From contig JAJRXX010000062.1 in NCBI GenBank assembly GCA_024276075.1, positions 124,001-188,000 of the forward strand: 64,000 bases of DNA. The letters are read 5' to 3'. Of the stretch, positions 8,749-17,094 are shown one piece after another; within the stretch, counting starts at the first letter, position 1, and each line of letters begins with the position of its first letter. The translations under genes were made by a program, and so were the position numbers. The notes under the pieces are model-generated. The model was not told the origin of the DNA. It ran no database searches and saw only the letters and a list, made by a program, of their open reading frames with translations. This DNA is from Planctomycetota bacterium. GTDB taxonomy: Bacteria; Planctomycetota; Phycisphaerae; Phycisphaerales; Phycisphaeraceae.

Positions 8749-9960
8749 ATGCTATGGCAACCGCCGCTGCCCGACCGCTACCACGCGATGAGCGACGACC
8801 AACTCATCGAGGCGATCGCTGCGCGTAAACGGGAGTTGGCCGATCGGCTGGTGATCCTGGGCCACCACTACCAACAAGACGACGTAATCCAATTCGCCGA
8901 CTTCACCGGCGACAGCTTTAAGCTCAGCCAACTCGCCGCCCAGCGCGTCGAGCAGGCCGGGGCGCAATACGTGGTCTTCGCGGGTGTGCACTTCATGGCT
9001 GAGAGTGCCGACGTCCTCACGCCCGACGCCGTGACGGTGATCCTGCCCGACTTGGGCGCGGGTTGTTCCATGGCCGACATGGCCGACTACGACGACACCG
9101 TCGATGCCTGGGAACAGGTCCACGAGGCGATGCGGCAGTCGGGATTCCGGAGCAGGGTCGTCCCGATCTGCTACATGAACAGCACCGCCGCCATCAAAGC
9201 ATTCTGCGGAAAAAACGGCGGAGCGGTCTGCACCAGCTCGAACTGCGACAAGGTTTTTAAATGGGCACTGGCAGGCGGCGACCAACCCCTGGCACCCGAC
9301 GAGTCGATCAAAATATTGTTCCTGCCCGATCAGCACCTGGGCCGAAACACCGCCGCAACCATGAGCTACGATCCCCTAACCGACATGTGCGTGTGGGACC
9401 CGAAGTCGCCCGACCCACTGAGCGGGCTAACCCAGGACGACGTTGAACGGTGCACGTTTCTGCTGTGGAAGGGCCACTGCTCGGTCCACAAGCTATTCCG
9501 CCCCGAACACGTCGACCAGGCACGCGCCAAATGGCCCGACGTAACCGTGATCGTCCACCCCGAGTGCTGCTACGAGGTCGCGCAAAAAGCCGACATGACC
9601 GGCTCGACCGAAGGGATCATCCGTGCCATCGAAGACGCGACCCCCGGCACGCGCTGGGCAATCGGTACCGAGGTGCACCTGGTCAACCGATTATCACAGC
9701 AGGCAGCCAAGCGCGGCATCTCCGTACGCATGCTCAGCGACTGTCAGTGTCTGTGCACCACGATGTACCGGATCGACATGCCACACCTGTTGTGGGTGCT
9801 CGACAACTTAGCTAAGGACACAGTGGTAAACCAGATCAAGGTGCCCCAACAAGTCAAGCACTGGTCGCTGATCGCGCTCGAACGGATGCTACGGATCACC
9901 GCTGCTCCCGACGACGCGATCGACTTTCAGCCGTCAGCACCACGATCAGCCCACGCCTGA
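8749..9960 (+). CDS. nadA: Quinolinate synthase A
   Basis: 403 residues. NadA condenses iminoaspartate with dihydroxyacetone phosphate to quinolinate in NAD synthesis, using an oxygen-sensitive [4Fe-4S] cluster. Family landmarks are LGHHYQQDDVIQFADFTGDS near the start, VFAGVHFMAESADVL, CYMNSTAAIKAFCG, LFLPDQHLG, HPECCYEV, TEVHLVNRL and the last cluster-ligand region SDCQCLCTTMYRI. The ATG is preceded by GAAAGGA at a good distance. nadB and nadC are not in the window, so the pathway genes are scattered. Normal length for the long bacterial form. Confidence 0.97.
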   Translation: MLWQPPLPDRYHAMSDDQLIEAIAARKRELADRLVILGHHYQQDDVIQFADFTGDSFKLSQLAAQRVEQAGAQYVVFAGVHFMAESADVLTPDAVTVILPDLGAGCSMADMADYDDTVDAWEQVHEAMRQSGFRSRVVPICYMNSTAAIKAFCGKNGGAVCTSSNCDKVFKWALAGGDQPLAPDESIKILFLPDQHLGRNTAATMSYDPLTDMCVWDPKSPDPLSGLTQDDVERCTFLLWKGHCSVHKLFRPEHVDQARAKWPDVTVIVHPECCYEVAQKADMTGSTEGIIRAIEDATPGTRWAIGTEVHLVNRLSQQAAKRGISVRMLSDCQCLCTTMYRIDMPHLLWVLDNLAKDTVVNQIKVPQQVKHWSLIALERMLRITAAPDDAIDFQPSAPRSAHA

Positions 9961-10036
9961 CTTATACGCCTCCATACCCCCCTACTCATCTCCAGCCACA
10001 AATTTACGCATTCAGATAAATCCGTGTGTGGTCGTA

Positions 10037-10063
10037 ACGAGCCGCGACCGTCAGGGAGCGGGC
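10037..10063 (+). repeat. Family D core repeat, copy D2
   Basis: Core CCGCGACCGTCAGGGAGCGG followed by GCCTTTTCTT, so the hairpin with its T-rich tail could end the nadA transcript. Confidence 0.8.
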
Positions 10064-10153
10064 CTTTTCTTGAATGACAATACGTACAAATTAATCTGAA
10101 AGCGTATTATCGTGAAGTGTGATAAATTCGTGGGGTCTACGAAAGGCCCCACC

Positions 10154-10444
10154 ATGACACGCCCCGCGAAACTATCCGCACAACAGCTCGAACAAGAACT
10201 GTCATCACTACCCAACTGGACAATGGAAAACGGCAAGCTACACCGCCAATATCAGTTCAAGGACTTCGTCGAAGCGTTTGGATTTATGGCCCGCGCCGCG
10301 CTGGTTGCCGAATCGATGAATCACCACCCCGAATGGTCTAACGTCTATCGCACCGTAACCGTCGACCTGACCACGCACGACGCGAGCGGCATCACCAGCC
10401 TCGATATCCAGCTCGCCAAGAAAATGGATGAATTAGCTGGGTAA
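10154..10444 (+). CDS. phhB: Pterin-4a-carbinolamine dehydratase
   Basis: 96 residues from ATG 10154, chosen over an upstream in-frame start because GAAAGG lies 10 bp before it. The fold signature is complete: [20 protein letters not shown], then [27 protein letters not shown] with the catalytic His-His-Pro-Glu-Trp, then [12 protein letters not shown]. The enzyme dehydrates 4a-hydroxytetrahydrobiopterin. No phenylalanine hydroxylase is next to it; in many bacteria lacking that enzyme the protein is thought to act in pterin or molybdopterin-related metabolism (family knowledge). It stands alone between repeats. Confidence 0.93.
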   Translation: MTRPAKLSAQQLEQELSSLPNWTMENGKLHRQYQFKDFVEAFGFMARAALVAESMNHHPEWSNVYRTVTVDLTTHDASGITSLDIQLAKKMDELAG

Positions 10445-10587
10445 TACGCATCACGTGACTTTTGTCCGCGTCCAAGTCGTCTAAATACTTACGATGCAAG
10501 GCCACATCCCAAAGAGAATAGGCCATTACATTTTACGATGGGTATAATTCTTAACGTAAAAAACCACCCCACCAGTGACCGTGTAAT

Positions 10588-10608
10588 TGGTTCCTGACAC
10601 CTTTTCTC
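10588..10608 (-). repeat. RAYT-type short repeat, left inverted copy
   Basis: On the minus strand reads GAGAAAAGGTGTCAGGAACC. The same motif in opposite orientation lies at 12118-12138 next to the Y1 transposase gene, so the two lipoprotein genes in between are bracketed by an inverted pair. Confidence 0.75.
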
Positions 10609-10632
10609 CATCTTTTCTTCTCTCAGAGCAGG

Positions 10633-11046
10633 TCACTTGTCTTTGCCAACTTCTATTTGCTGGATATTTTTGATCTTTTGCTGTGAATCATAGAAAACTA
10701 CGTATCGAAAGTGATCCTCGTTGGCCGCCCCCATTTCAACCGGAGTACCTATTACCTCCCATATACCTATGGTGAGAACATCAAGTGCGCCGTGCATCGC
10801 AGCGCGGCCTACGCTGGGGGCGTTGCCTTTAACGATTTTGTAGCTATCGACATAGTTTCCAGCCTCATCTGTGGTCGTGGTTTCCGGTGGCCCTAATTTT
10901 GCAAATACAACATCACGGGGAGAACCAAGAAACAGTATCGAAGTGTCTTTTTGCTCTTCGCCGCTCATGGCCATACCTACTGAGCAGGCAGTGACATATG
11001 AGCAACACAACAAGAGTACGAGTGTTTTAGCAAAGTTAATTTTCAT
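10633..11046 (-). CDS. Small lipoprotein of unknown function
   Basis: 137 residues from ATG 11046. The N-terminus MKINFAKTLVLLLCC...YVTACS is a lipoprotein signal with the acylated Cys in TACS. The mature part contains FLGSPRDVVFAKLGPPETTT and ends YDSQQKIKNIQQIEVGK, a layout like outer-membrane BamE/SmpA-type small lipoproteins, where a G-x-x-x-x-x-V-x-x-x-L-G-x-P motif also occurs; the likeness is short and may be chance. The gene is richer in A and T than its surroundings and lies in an island bordered by RAYT-type repeats, which hints at transfer. Alternative GTG start at 11073 would spoil the signal peptide only slightly. Confidence 0.7.
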   Translation of the reverse strand: MKINFAKTLVLLLCCSYVTACSVGMAMSGEEQKDTSILFLGSPRDVVFAKLGPPETTTTDEAGNYVDSYKIVKGNAPSVGRAAMHGALDVLTIGIWEVIGTPVEMGAANEDHFRYVVFYDSQQKIKNIQQIEVGKDK

Positions 11047-11112
11047 TATCCCATTTTCATTTGAACTTACCACTCAGTCTGACCAAACCTATTAGCAAAG
11101 TTGATGAATAAC

Positions 11113-11192
11113 AGTCTGACCTGCCCCCTCATTCCGATCCACTTCGAAGTTCCTAAATTGGAACCTTTGGATCGCAGAAAGGCAGGTCAGAA
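11113..11192. repeat. Nested inverted repeats between two lipoprotein genes
   Basis: CTGACCTGCC near 11115 and GGCAGGTCAG near 11182 are perfect inverted arms; inside them lies a second hairpin, AGTTCC-TAAATT-GGAACC. The structure follows the stop of the Sel1 gene on the minus strand, where it could stop transcription or stabilise the message, though no T-run follows. Confidence 0.5.
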
Positions 11193-11199
11193 GCGGCTT

Positions 11200-11862
11200 T
11201 TAATCTGCGTGCATCTCCATCCATTCTCTGGCTAAATCTTGTGCCTCTTCAATTTGTGATGAAGACATTTGTGATTGAATTAATTCTCTGTTCTTTTGTC
11301 CACGTACATTTCCGTGTGATGCTGCTAGGTAAAACCACATGTGTGCAGAAATAAGATTATTAGAAACTCCTAGACCTTTGCCGTACATAACACCCAATTC
11401 ATTATAAGCTACTTCCACCCCTTGCTCGGCGGCTAGACTGAGCCAATACAATGCTAATTCATAGTCCTGATGGACACCTAACCCATGTCGATAGAACATG
11501 CCTATCAGGTATTGAGTATAGGCATCTCCTTGTTCGGCAAGAGGTTTCAACTCCTGGACAATATTGGCGTAATTCTCATTCTGCCCCTGTTCTTTGGCAG
11601 TATAGCTTGCTGGTGATAGCTCGCGTGGTGGTACTACAGTCTTCATTTTTGAACGATCTGCGCCGTCGTTGTCAGGCGTCTCACTATCTATGTTCTCAAC
11701 AATATACATGTGGTTAAAATTCGGTGTGGGGGGACGCCAAGCAATCTGGCCGACTGGATTAGACGCACATCCTGTCAATATCCCCGTATATATTGCAAAG
11801 CCCACGGATGGCGACAAGAGTAGGCCAACACTGCAAGTCTTGGCAAAATAATAATTACACAT
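11200..11862 (-). CDS. Sel1-repeat lipoprotein
   Basis: 220 residues from ATG 11862, fixed by the strong site GAGGAGG ten bases upstream. The signal peptide ends in the lipobox LTGC, so the protein is lipid-anchored. The C-terminal half has Sel1/TPR-like units: LAEQGDAYTQYLIGMFYRHG, then LALYWLSLAAEQGVEVAYNELG and AHMWFYLAASHGNVRGQ. Such solenoids bind partner proteins; the partner is unknown. Like its downstream neighbour it is AT-rich for the window and lies inside the repeat-bordered island. Confidence 0.8.
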   Translation of the reverse strand: MCNYYFAKTCSVGLLLSPSVGFAIYTGILTGCASNPVGQIAWRPPTPNFNHMYIVENIDSETPDNDGADRSKMKTVVPPRELSPASYTAKEQGQNENYANIVQELKPLAEQGDAYTQYLIGMFYRHGLGVHQDYELALYWLSLAAEQGVEVAYNELGVMYGKGLGVSNNLISAHMWFYLAASHGNVRGQKNRELIQSQMSSSQIEEAQDLAREWMEMHAD

Positions 11863-12073
11863 TCTCGCTATCCTCCTCGATTGCCACGACTGCCAAGAGA
11901 TTTCCTCCATCAAGGGTTTTCGGTATCGGTAAGAAATTTTGTCCTGAAATGACGGCTCTAACATCAACTATGAACATACATATTATAGCCGTATCTATAG
12001 GGATGAGTCTACCGATTTCGTGTTTATTTTGATGGCTCGGAGAAAGAAAAGGTGTGCGCAAAAAAGTTCCAGA

Positions 12074-12138
12074 GGAGAAAAGGTGGGGGAGAAAAGGTGT
12101 CAGAGGAGAAAAGGTGAGGAGAAAAGGTGTCAGGAACC
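12074..12138 (+). repeat. Four-copy GGAGAAAAGGTG array before the Y1 transposase gene
   Basis: GGAGAAAAGGTG occurs at 12074, 12088, 12105 and 12118, with 13-17 bp between starts; the last copy continues into TCAGGAACC. Variants of the same motif (AGGTTCCTGGTACTTTTTTG) follow the transposase gene near 12886. Such short repeats are the typical partners of REP-associated tyrosine transposases. The stretch 11863-12184 holds nothing else that I can recognise. Confidence 0.7.
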
Positions 12139-12184
12139 TTACTTTTGACGCCGGGGCATTTGGCGGCTATCCTTTTCGTTCAAT

Positions 12185-12868
12185 ATGGGACGATCCCCGC
12201 GTGTAGATGTAGGCGGTTATGTATACCACGTGCTTAACCGCGCCAATGGCCGGGATGATCTGTTCACCGAGGCTGGTGATTACGCTGCTTTTGAAAAAAT
12301 CTTGGCCCAAGCAGTGGAACGTGTGCCGGTGCGATTGTTGGCTTACTGCCTGATGCCCAACCACTGGCACCTGGTCGTTTGGCCCAGGCAAGATGGTCAA
12401 CTGGCCAAATGGGTGCGGTGGCTGACGTTGACCCATACCCAGCGTGTTCATGCGCATCGTCACGATGCCGGCCGGGGGCATATTTATCAGGGGCGGTATA
12501 AATCGTTCCTGGTGTCGAGGGACGATCATTTTTTGGCTGTGGCGCGATACGTCGAGCGCAACCCGGTCCGGGCGAACCTCGTCGAGCGGGCGGAACTGTG
12601 GCAATGGGGTAGCTTGTGGCGTCGCCGCCATCCGAAGGATGACAAGGACCTGCCCGCGCTTAGCGCTTGGCCCGTGCAGCGGCCACGTAATTGGGTTCAA
12701 CGCGTCAACCAAGCTCAGACGGCAGCAGAGTTAGAAGCTATCCGGAAAAGTATTGTTCGCAGCAGGCCCTTTGGAACCAAGCGGTGGGTCGCTAATCGGG
12801 TCAAGGCCTGGGCGTTAGAAACCACCATGAGGCCAAGGGGCAGACCCGCAAAACCAATGGCTGAGTAA
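12185..12868 (+). CDS. REP-associated tyrosine (Y1) transposase
   Basis: 227 residues. The HUH nuclease signature is clear: YCLMPNHWHLVVWP carries the two metal-binding His, GRYKSFLV follows, and YVERNPVRANLV holds the single catalytic Tyr. The N-terminal GGYVYHVLNRANGRDDLF is typical of the Y1_Tnp family without an IS200 partner. These proteins cut single-stranded DNA at palindromic REP sequences and are usually domesticated, with one copy per genome family (family knowledge). The array of GGAGAAAAGGTG repeats directly upstream and TTCCTGGTACTTTTTTG downstream are the likely substrates. The gene looks intact. Confidence 0.9.
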   Translation: MGRSPRVDVGGYVYHVLNRANGRDDLFTEAGDYAAFEKILAQAVERVPVRLLAYCLMPNHWHLVVWPRQDGQLAKWVRWLTLTHTQRVHAHRHDAGRGHIYQGRYKSFLVSRDDHFLAVARYVERNPVRANLVERAELWQWGSLWRRRHPKDDKDLPALSAWPVQRPRNWVQRVNQAQTAAELEAIRKSIVRSRPFGTKRWVANRVKAWALETTMRPRGRPAKPMAE

Positions 12869-13300
12869 TTGATCCCCGCGTAAAAAGGTTCCTGGTACTT
12901 TTTTGTTTTGGTACTTTTTTGTTTTTTTTGTTTTCAAGTTTGATTAACGGCTATTGGCAAGTCGCGTGCGCTTTGCCCGGATATCGTTGAAACGATGTCA
13001 ATCTGGGTAGTCTGGGTAAACTCGGCAAAAACGCACTCCATAAAACCTACGATTAACTCTTAGCACGCTTAAGAAATCAATACTTTCGTTCAGGAAAACA
13101 TTGATTTTTACCCTGTACAGGGGATCGCAAATCAAACCGAAACGTGCGACGATTTGTCTTCATGTCATTTCATCAATCTCCAAATCGAGCTTGCACGTTT
13201 TCATGAATCAAATCCGTTGGTTTCACTTCACGCTGTCAATGATGGGCGACACAGCCCATCGCATGAAGGCCAACACAATTCACTTCGAAGGGACACCGTA
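12869..13300 (+). promoter_or_regulatory. Intergenic region upstream of the large surface protein
   Basis: 432 bp without a gene. It holds a direct repeat GGTACTTTTTTGTTTT near 12893 and 12909, a hairpin ATCGTT-GA-AACGAT near 12985, and a perfect 12-bp palindrome CCCTGTACAGGG at 13111-13122, 178 bp before the ATG, a possible operator. In-frame upstream starts of the surface protein (from 13154) fall here but lack ribosome binding sites. Confidence 0.4.
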
Positions 13301-16300
13301 ATGTTGGCACCTGGCTCTCGCGCATTCAAATGGCTCAACTCACTCTATACCGGTGTGCTGCATCGGCAACGTAAGCCCCAGCGTCAAACAGTAGATCAGC
13401 TAGCTGCTGACGATTATGCCTCACACGGGTTGGAGCCGCTCGAGTCACGGGTGCTGCTGTCAGCGAGTTTCGGGCCAAACCTTTCAGACCTATTACCTAT
13501 AAATGGCGGCGACGGATCGGCGGGCATCGTGATCAATGGCGAGGCCGCGTCTGATTTTTCCGGCCTTGCGGTCAGCAATGCCGGCGATGTCAACGGCGAC
13601 GGGATCGAAGACGTCCTCATCGGTGCCGACGGATTCAATGGCCAAGCAACGCGTTCCGGTGCGGCTTACCTGTTATTCGGCAAAGACACGACACCAGCAG
13701 ACACCACGCCGAGCGTGCCCTCACAATCGGCTACATTCGAATTGTCCACGATAGACGGGCTTAACGGCTACATCTTTGAAATGCCCACCGATAACGGTTC
13801 CGTCGGCGTGTCGGTCAGCGCTGCGGGTGACGTCAACGGAGACGGTGAAGCTGACATTATCATCGGTGCATCGAATGCGTTCCGCACCACACCCTCCGTG
13901 GGCAGGCCCGGTGCTGCGTATATTGTCTTCGGTGGATTGACCAACCTTCAATCACTCGACCTTGCCGACGGGACTACGGACGGCAGCATTGATCTAAACA
14001 ATTTGAACGGGGCGAACGGCTTCAAGGTCTTCGGCGAGCAAGGGACGCTTAGCATCGGCGATCGCTTCGGCACCTCCGTCAGCTCAGCAGGCGATATTGA
14101 CAACGACGGATTTGGCGACGTGATTATCGGCGCCAACCAAGCCAACGGCTTCGACGGTGCTGCATACGTCATATACGGCAAAGACACGGTCGCCACTCCC
14201 TTTGCGTCCATAATCAATCTTGGCGTTACGCCCCTGGACGGGACCGACGGCTTTGTGATCAATGGCAAGGGAAGTTCGGATTTTCTTGGCATCTCGGTCA
14301 GTAACGCAGGCGACGTCAACGGCGACGCATTCGGCGACATCATCATCGGCGCCTTTACTGCTGGGAATACCCCTTTTTCAAATCCTGGGCAGGCGTATCT
14401 AATTTTCGGTAACACCCGCGCCGCGATCGGCGCCAGCGTGGACCTGAGCCTGTTCGATGGCACGCCCACCTCGAAGGGCATCGCGTTTACCGGCATCAAC
14501 GACCAAGACCGGGCTGGCTTTTCGGTCAGCTCAGCAGGCGATATCAACAACGACGGCATCAACGACCTAGTTATCGCAGCGCCGGTTAATACAGCCACGC
14601 AATTACGTTCTGGACAGGTTTACGTCGCGTTCGGCGGCTCGGCAAACCTCGCGGCACTTGACTTAGCAGACGGGACAGCGGACGGAGACATCGAACTGTC
14701 CTCCCTGCTAACCACCAACGGCGGCGACGGCAGCACCGGATTCGCGATCAACGGCATCGGTGCAGACGACTCGACCGGCGTGTCGGTCAGCACTGCGGGC
14801 GACTTCAACGGTGACGGTGTAGCCGACCTGATCATCGGCGCACGCAGCGCCGACCCCAACGACGACAACGCAGACGTATTCGATAACGACCAGAGCGGGC
14901 AAACATTCGTCGTATTCGGAAAAGACACCGTAATTGACGGCGCGTTTGCAGCTGAAATCAATCTGGCTGACATCGAGTCGGGTATGAGCACCGCGGGCGT
15001 GGTGCTTAACGGTATCAATCCAAGCGACCAATCCGGGATCTCGGTTAGCGCTGCGGGCGACTTCAACGGCGACGGTACCGGTGACATCATCATCGGTGCC
15101 CTTACCGCTGACCCCAACGGATTATCCTCAGGTCAAAGCTACATCGTCTTCGGTGGCGGTGGGGCCAACAACGCACCAATCGTCAACGACCAATTGTTTA
15201 CCGTCGAAGAGAACACCGCCAACGGCACACTAATCGCCACGGTAGCGGCCAGCGACCCGGACACCGGCGACGTGCTGACGTACAGCATCATCGGCGGGAC
15301 AGGAGCCACAGCGTTTGCCATCGACGCCAACACGGGCCAGATCACCGTCGCGGACGGTAGCCAACTGGACTTCGAACTCGTCGCAAGCCTGAGCCTGATC
15401 GTAGAGGTCCACGACATCTGTGACGAGACCGACACCGCGACCATCACGATCGATCTTCTCAACCACCCGGACATCGTCGGGCGGGTGTTCGACGACTTAA
15501 ACAACAACGGCATTGTGGACGGCCTCGACGCCGGGCTGGAAAACGTCAACATCGACCTTGTCGACAACGTATCGAGCTTGGTCGTCGCCACAGCTGTAAC
15601 AGACTCGAACGGGGATTACACATTCGGAGACGTGGCCCCGGGCAGCTACAGCTTGGTCGAGCAAGCAGACCCCAACGTAGCCAGCGGGTTTGCCTTTGAC
15701 TATCTCGACGGCAACGAAACCGCAGGAACCCTAGGCGGCACGGTGGACAACACGCAGGACAGCAACGAAATCACAAGTATCACGGTGCAGGCGGGCGATG
15801 CGGACGCCAGCGGCTATGACTTCGCAGAGATCCGCCCATCGGTCATCCAAGGTTTAGTCTGGGAGGACTTCAATAACGATGGCGTGGCGAACTTCGACGA
15901 GACCGCGATTGAGAATGTAACGGTAAACCTGACCGGCACGGATGACCGGGGCAATGTGGTGAGCGTCGTGAGCGAACTAACCGACATCGAAGGGATGTAT
16001 GCGTTCATCGGGCTGCGACCGGGTGACTACACGATCACCGAAACACAACCAACGGGATTTGAAGACGGCATCGACGTGCTAGGAACCGTCAACGATAGCC
16101 CCACACCCATCGGTACGGTCTCGGCCAACGACACGTTTTCCAGTGTCGTGCTGCCCGGCCCCGAATCACTGGGTATGAACTACAACTTTGGCGAGCGCCC
16201 TGAGGCGGGCGCCTCCATCGCGGACGGCCAAACGGCGACGATCGGGTTCTGGCTCAGCAGGTACCACGGCCAAGCGCTGATCAAATCGCTCAACGGCGGA

Positions 16301-16783
16301 TCAACGGCTACACAACTGGGCGAATGGCTCGCCGCCACGTTCCCGAACATGTACGGAGACTTGGCCGGTCTGACCAACGCCCAGATCGCATCGTCCTACC
16401 GTCACCTGGTACGAAGAAGCCTGATCCGGTGGCACTCTACACCTAGGCCTCGGCTGCTCGAAGCCAGGACATTGTCCGTCGCATTGTCGACATACGTGAC
16501 CAACGAAACCCTCGCGGGCACGACGGCACAGCAGTTCGGCTTCGTGACCAGCACGAACGGACTGGGCGTCTCGACCATCAACGTGGGCAGCAACGGTGAA
16601 CCGTTCGGCGTCGCCGACGACACCGTGATGACAGTCCTGGACATGCTGTTAGCCACGAACACGCAGTCATCAAACGGCCTGCTGTACGATACCAACGGCG
16701 ACGGCATCATCAGCTACAGCGAAAGGATACTACGGTACCAAGCCAACTGGGTTTACCTACGCATCATCTTCCAAGGCCTATGA
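13301..16783 (+). CDS. Large exported FG-GAP / cadherin / SdrD-B-like surface protein
   Basis: 1160 residues from ATG 13301, preceded by GAAGGGA. The N-terminus carries the planctomycetal export-associated motif LEPLESRVLLSA at about residues 45-56. Seven FG-GAP-type units follow (residues about 70-620), each with SVSxAGDxNGDGxxDxIIGA, a calcium-binding beta-propeller blade. Then come one cadherin-like domain (about 622-720, with NTGQIT), two SdrD/Cna-B-type domains (GRVFDDLNNNGIVDG at about 726 and GLVWEDFNNDGVANFD at about 851) and a C-terminal module ending in the EF-hand-like DTNGDGIISYSE. It is probably displayed on the cell surface and may serve adhesion or matrix building. It stands alone; repeat A2 follows 115 bp downstream. 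Confidence 0.9.
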   Translation: MLAPGSRAFKWLNSLYTGVLHRQRKPQRQTVDQLAADDYASHGLEPLESRVLLSASFGPNLSDLLPINGGDGSAGIVINGEAASDFSGLAVSNAGDVNGDGIEDVLIGADGFNGQATRSGAAYLLFGKDTTPADTTPSVPSQSATFELSTIDGLNGYIFEMPTDNGSVGVSVSAAGDVNGDGEADIIIGASNAFRTTPSVGRPGAAYIVFGGLTNLQSLDLADGTTDGSIDLNNLNGANGFKVFGEQGTLSIGDRFGTSVSSAGDIDNDGFGDVIIGANQANGFDGAAYVIYGKDTVATPFASIINLGVTPLDGTDGFVINGKGSSDFLGISVSNAGDVNGDAFGDIIIGAFTAGNTPFSNPGQAYLIFGNTRAAIGASVDLSLFDGTPTSKGIAFTGINDQDRAGFSVSSAGDINNDGINDLVIAAPVNTATQLRSGQVYVAFGGSANLAALDLADGTADGDIELSSLLTTNGGDGSTGFAINGIGADDSTGVSVSTAGDFNGDGVADLIIGARSADPNDDNADVFDNDQSGQTFVVFGKDTVIDGAFAAEINLADIESGMSTAGVVLNGINPSDQSGISVSAAGDFNGDGTGDIIIGALTADPNGLSSGQSYIVFGGGGANNAPIVNDQLFTVEENTANGTLIATVAASDPDTGDVLTYSIIGGTGATAFAIDANTGQITVADGSQLDFELVASLSLIVEVHDICDETDTATITIDLLNHPDIVGRVFDDLNNNGIVDGLDAGLENVNIDLVDNVSSLVVATAVTDSNGDYTFGDVAPGSYSLVEQADPNVASGFAFDYLDGNETAGTLGGTVDNTQDSNEITSITVQAGDADASGYDFAEIRPSVIQGLVWEDFNNDGVANFDETAIENVTVNLTGTDDRGNVVSVVSELTDIEGMYAFIGLRPGDYTITETQPTGFEDGIDVLGTVNDSPTPIGTVSANDTFSSVVLPGPESLGMNYNFGERPEAGASIADGQTATIGFWLSRYHGQALIKSLNGGSTATQLGEWLAATFPNMYGDLAGLTNAQIASSYRHLVRRSLIRWHSTPRPRLLEARTLSVALSTYVTNETLAGTTAQQFGFVTSTNGLGVSTINVGSNGEPFGVADDTVMTVLDMLLATNTQSSNGLLYDTNGDGIISYSERILRYQANWVYLRIIFQGL

Positions 16784-17091
16784 CCGAGTGTGAACGAGAT
16801 GATTTTCAGCTATGACAACGGGCACCATCGCACCTGAATAGGAGCAGTGCGTGTGTGGCTTGTTTGAAATAAGATCGTCCAACGTGGCTGTGTGTCGTAC
16901 CAATCAAGATTAATACTTGCGCGGTGTCTACGAACGCGAAAACAGGGCAGACAATAACTTACATCACTTACGACGCGCTAGAATCATACGCAATGCGTAT
17001 AAGGGGAGGATCGTGTGTCCATGATTTGCGAGGGTTTCACCCCTCACCCAACCCCTCCCCTGGACAGGGGAGAGGGATTTTGAAACAACTT
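16784..17091. other. Repeat-filled intergenic region
   Basis: Between the surface protein and the next, convergent gene. The first 114 bp show nothing recognisable; the rest is repeat A2 joined directly to element C2. Confidence 0.7.
16898..17000 (+). repeat. Family A repeat, copy A2
   Basis: 103 bp, TACCAATCAAGATTAATAC to the palindrome ATACGCAATGCGTAT. It abuts element C2 with no spacer, and C2 seems to lack its left end there. Confidence 0.9.
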
Positions 17092-17094
17092 CTA
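17001..17094. mobile_element. Family C element, copy C2 (left end missing)
   Basis: Keeps the linker GTCCATGATTTGCGAGG, the hairpin CCCCTCCCCTGGACAGGGG and the right end, which on the minus strand reads TAGAAGTTGTTTCAAAATCC. Its terminal TAG (17092-17094, complement) is the stop codon of the membrane protein gene on the minus strand. Confidence 0.8.

Noticed and set aside
12185-12868. IS200/IS605 element
   Set aside because: No TnpB gene and no IS200 ends; length and motifs fit the REP-associated group instead.
13154-13300. Longer N-terminus of the surface protein starting at 13154
   Set aside because: ATG 13301 has a good ribosome binding site and puts the LEP motif at its usual distance from the start.
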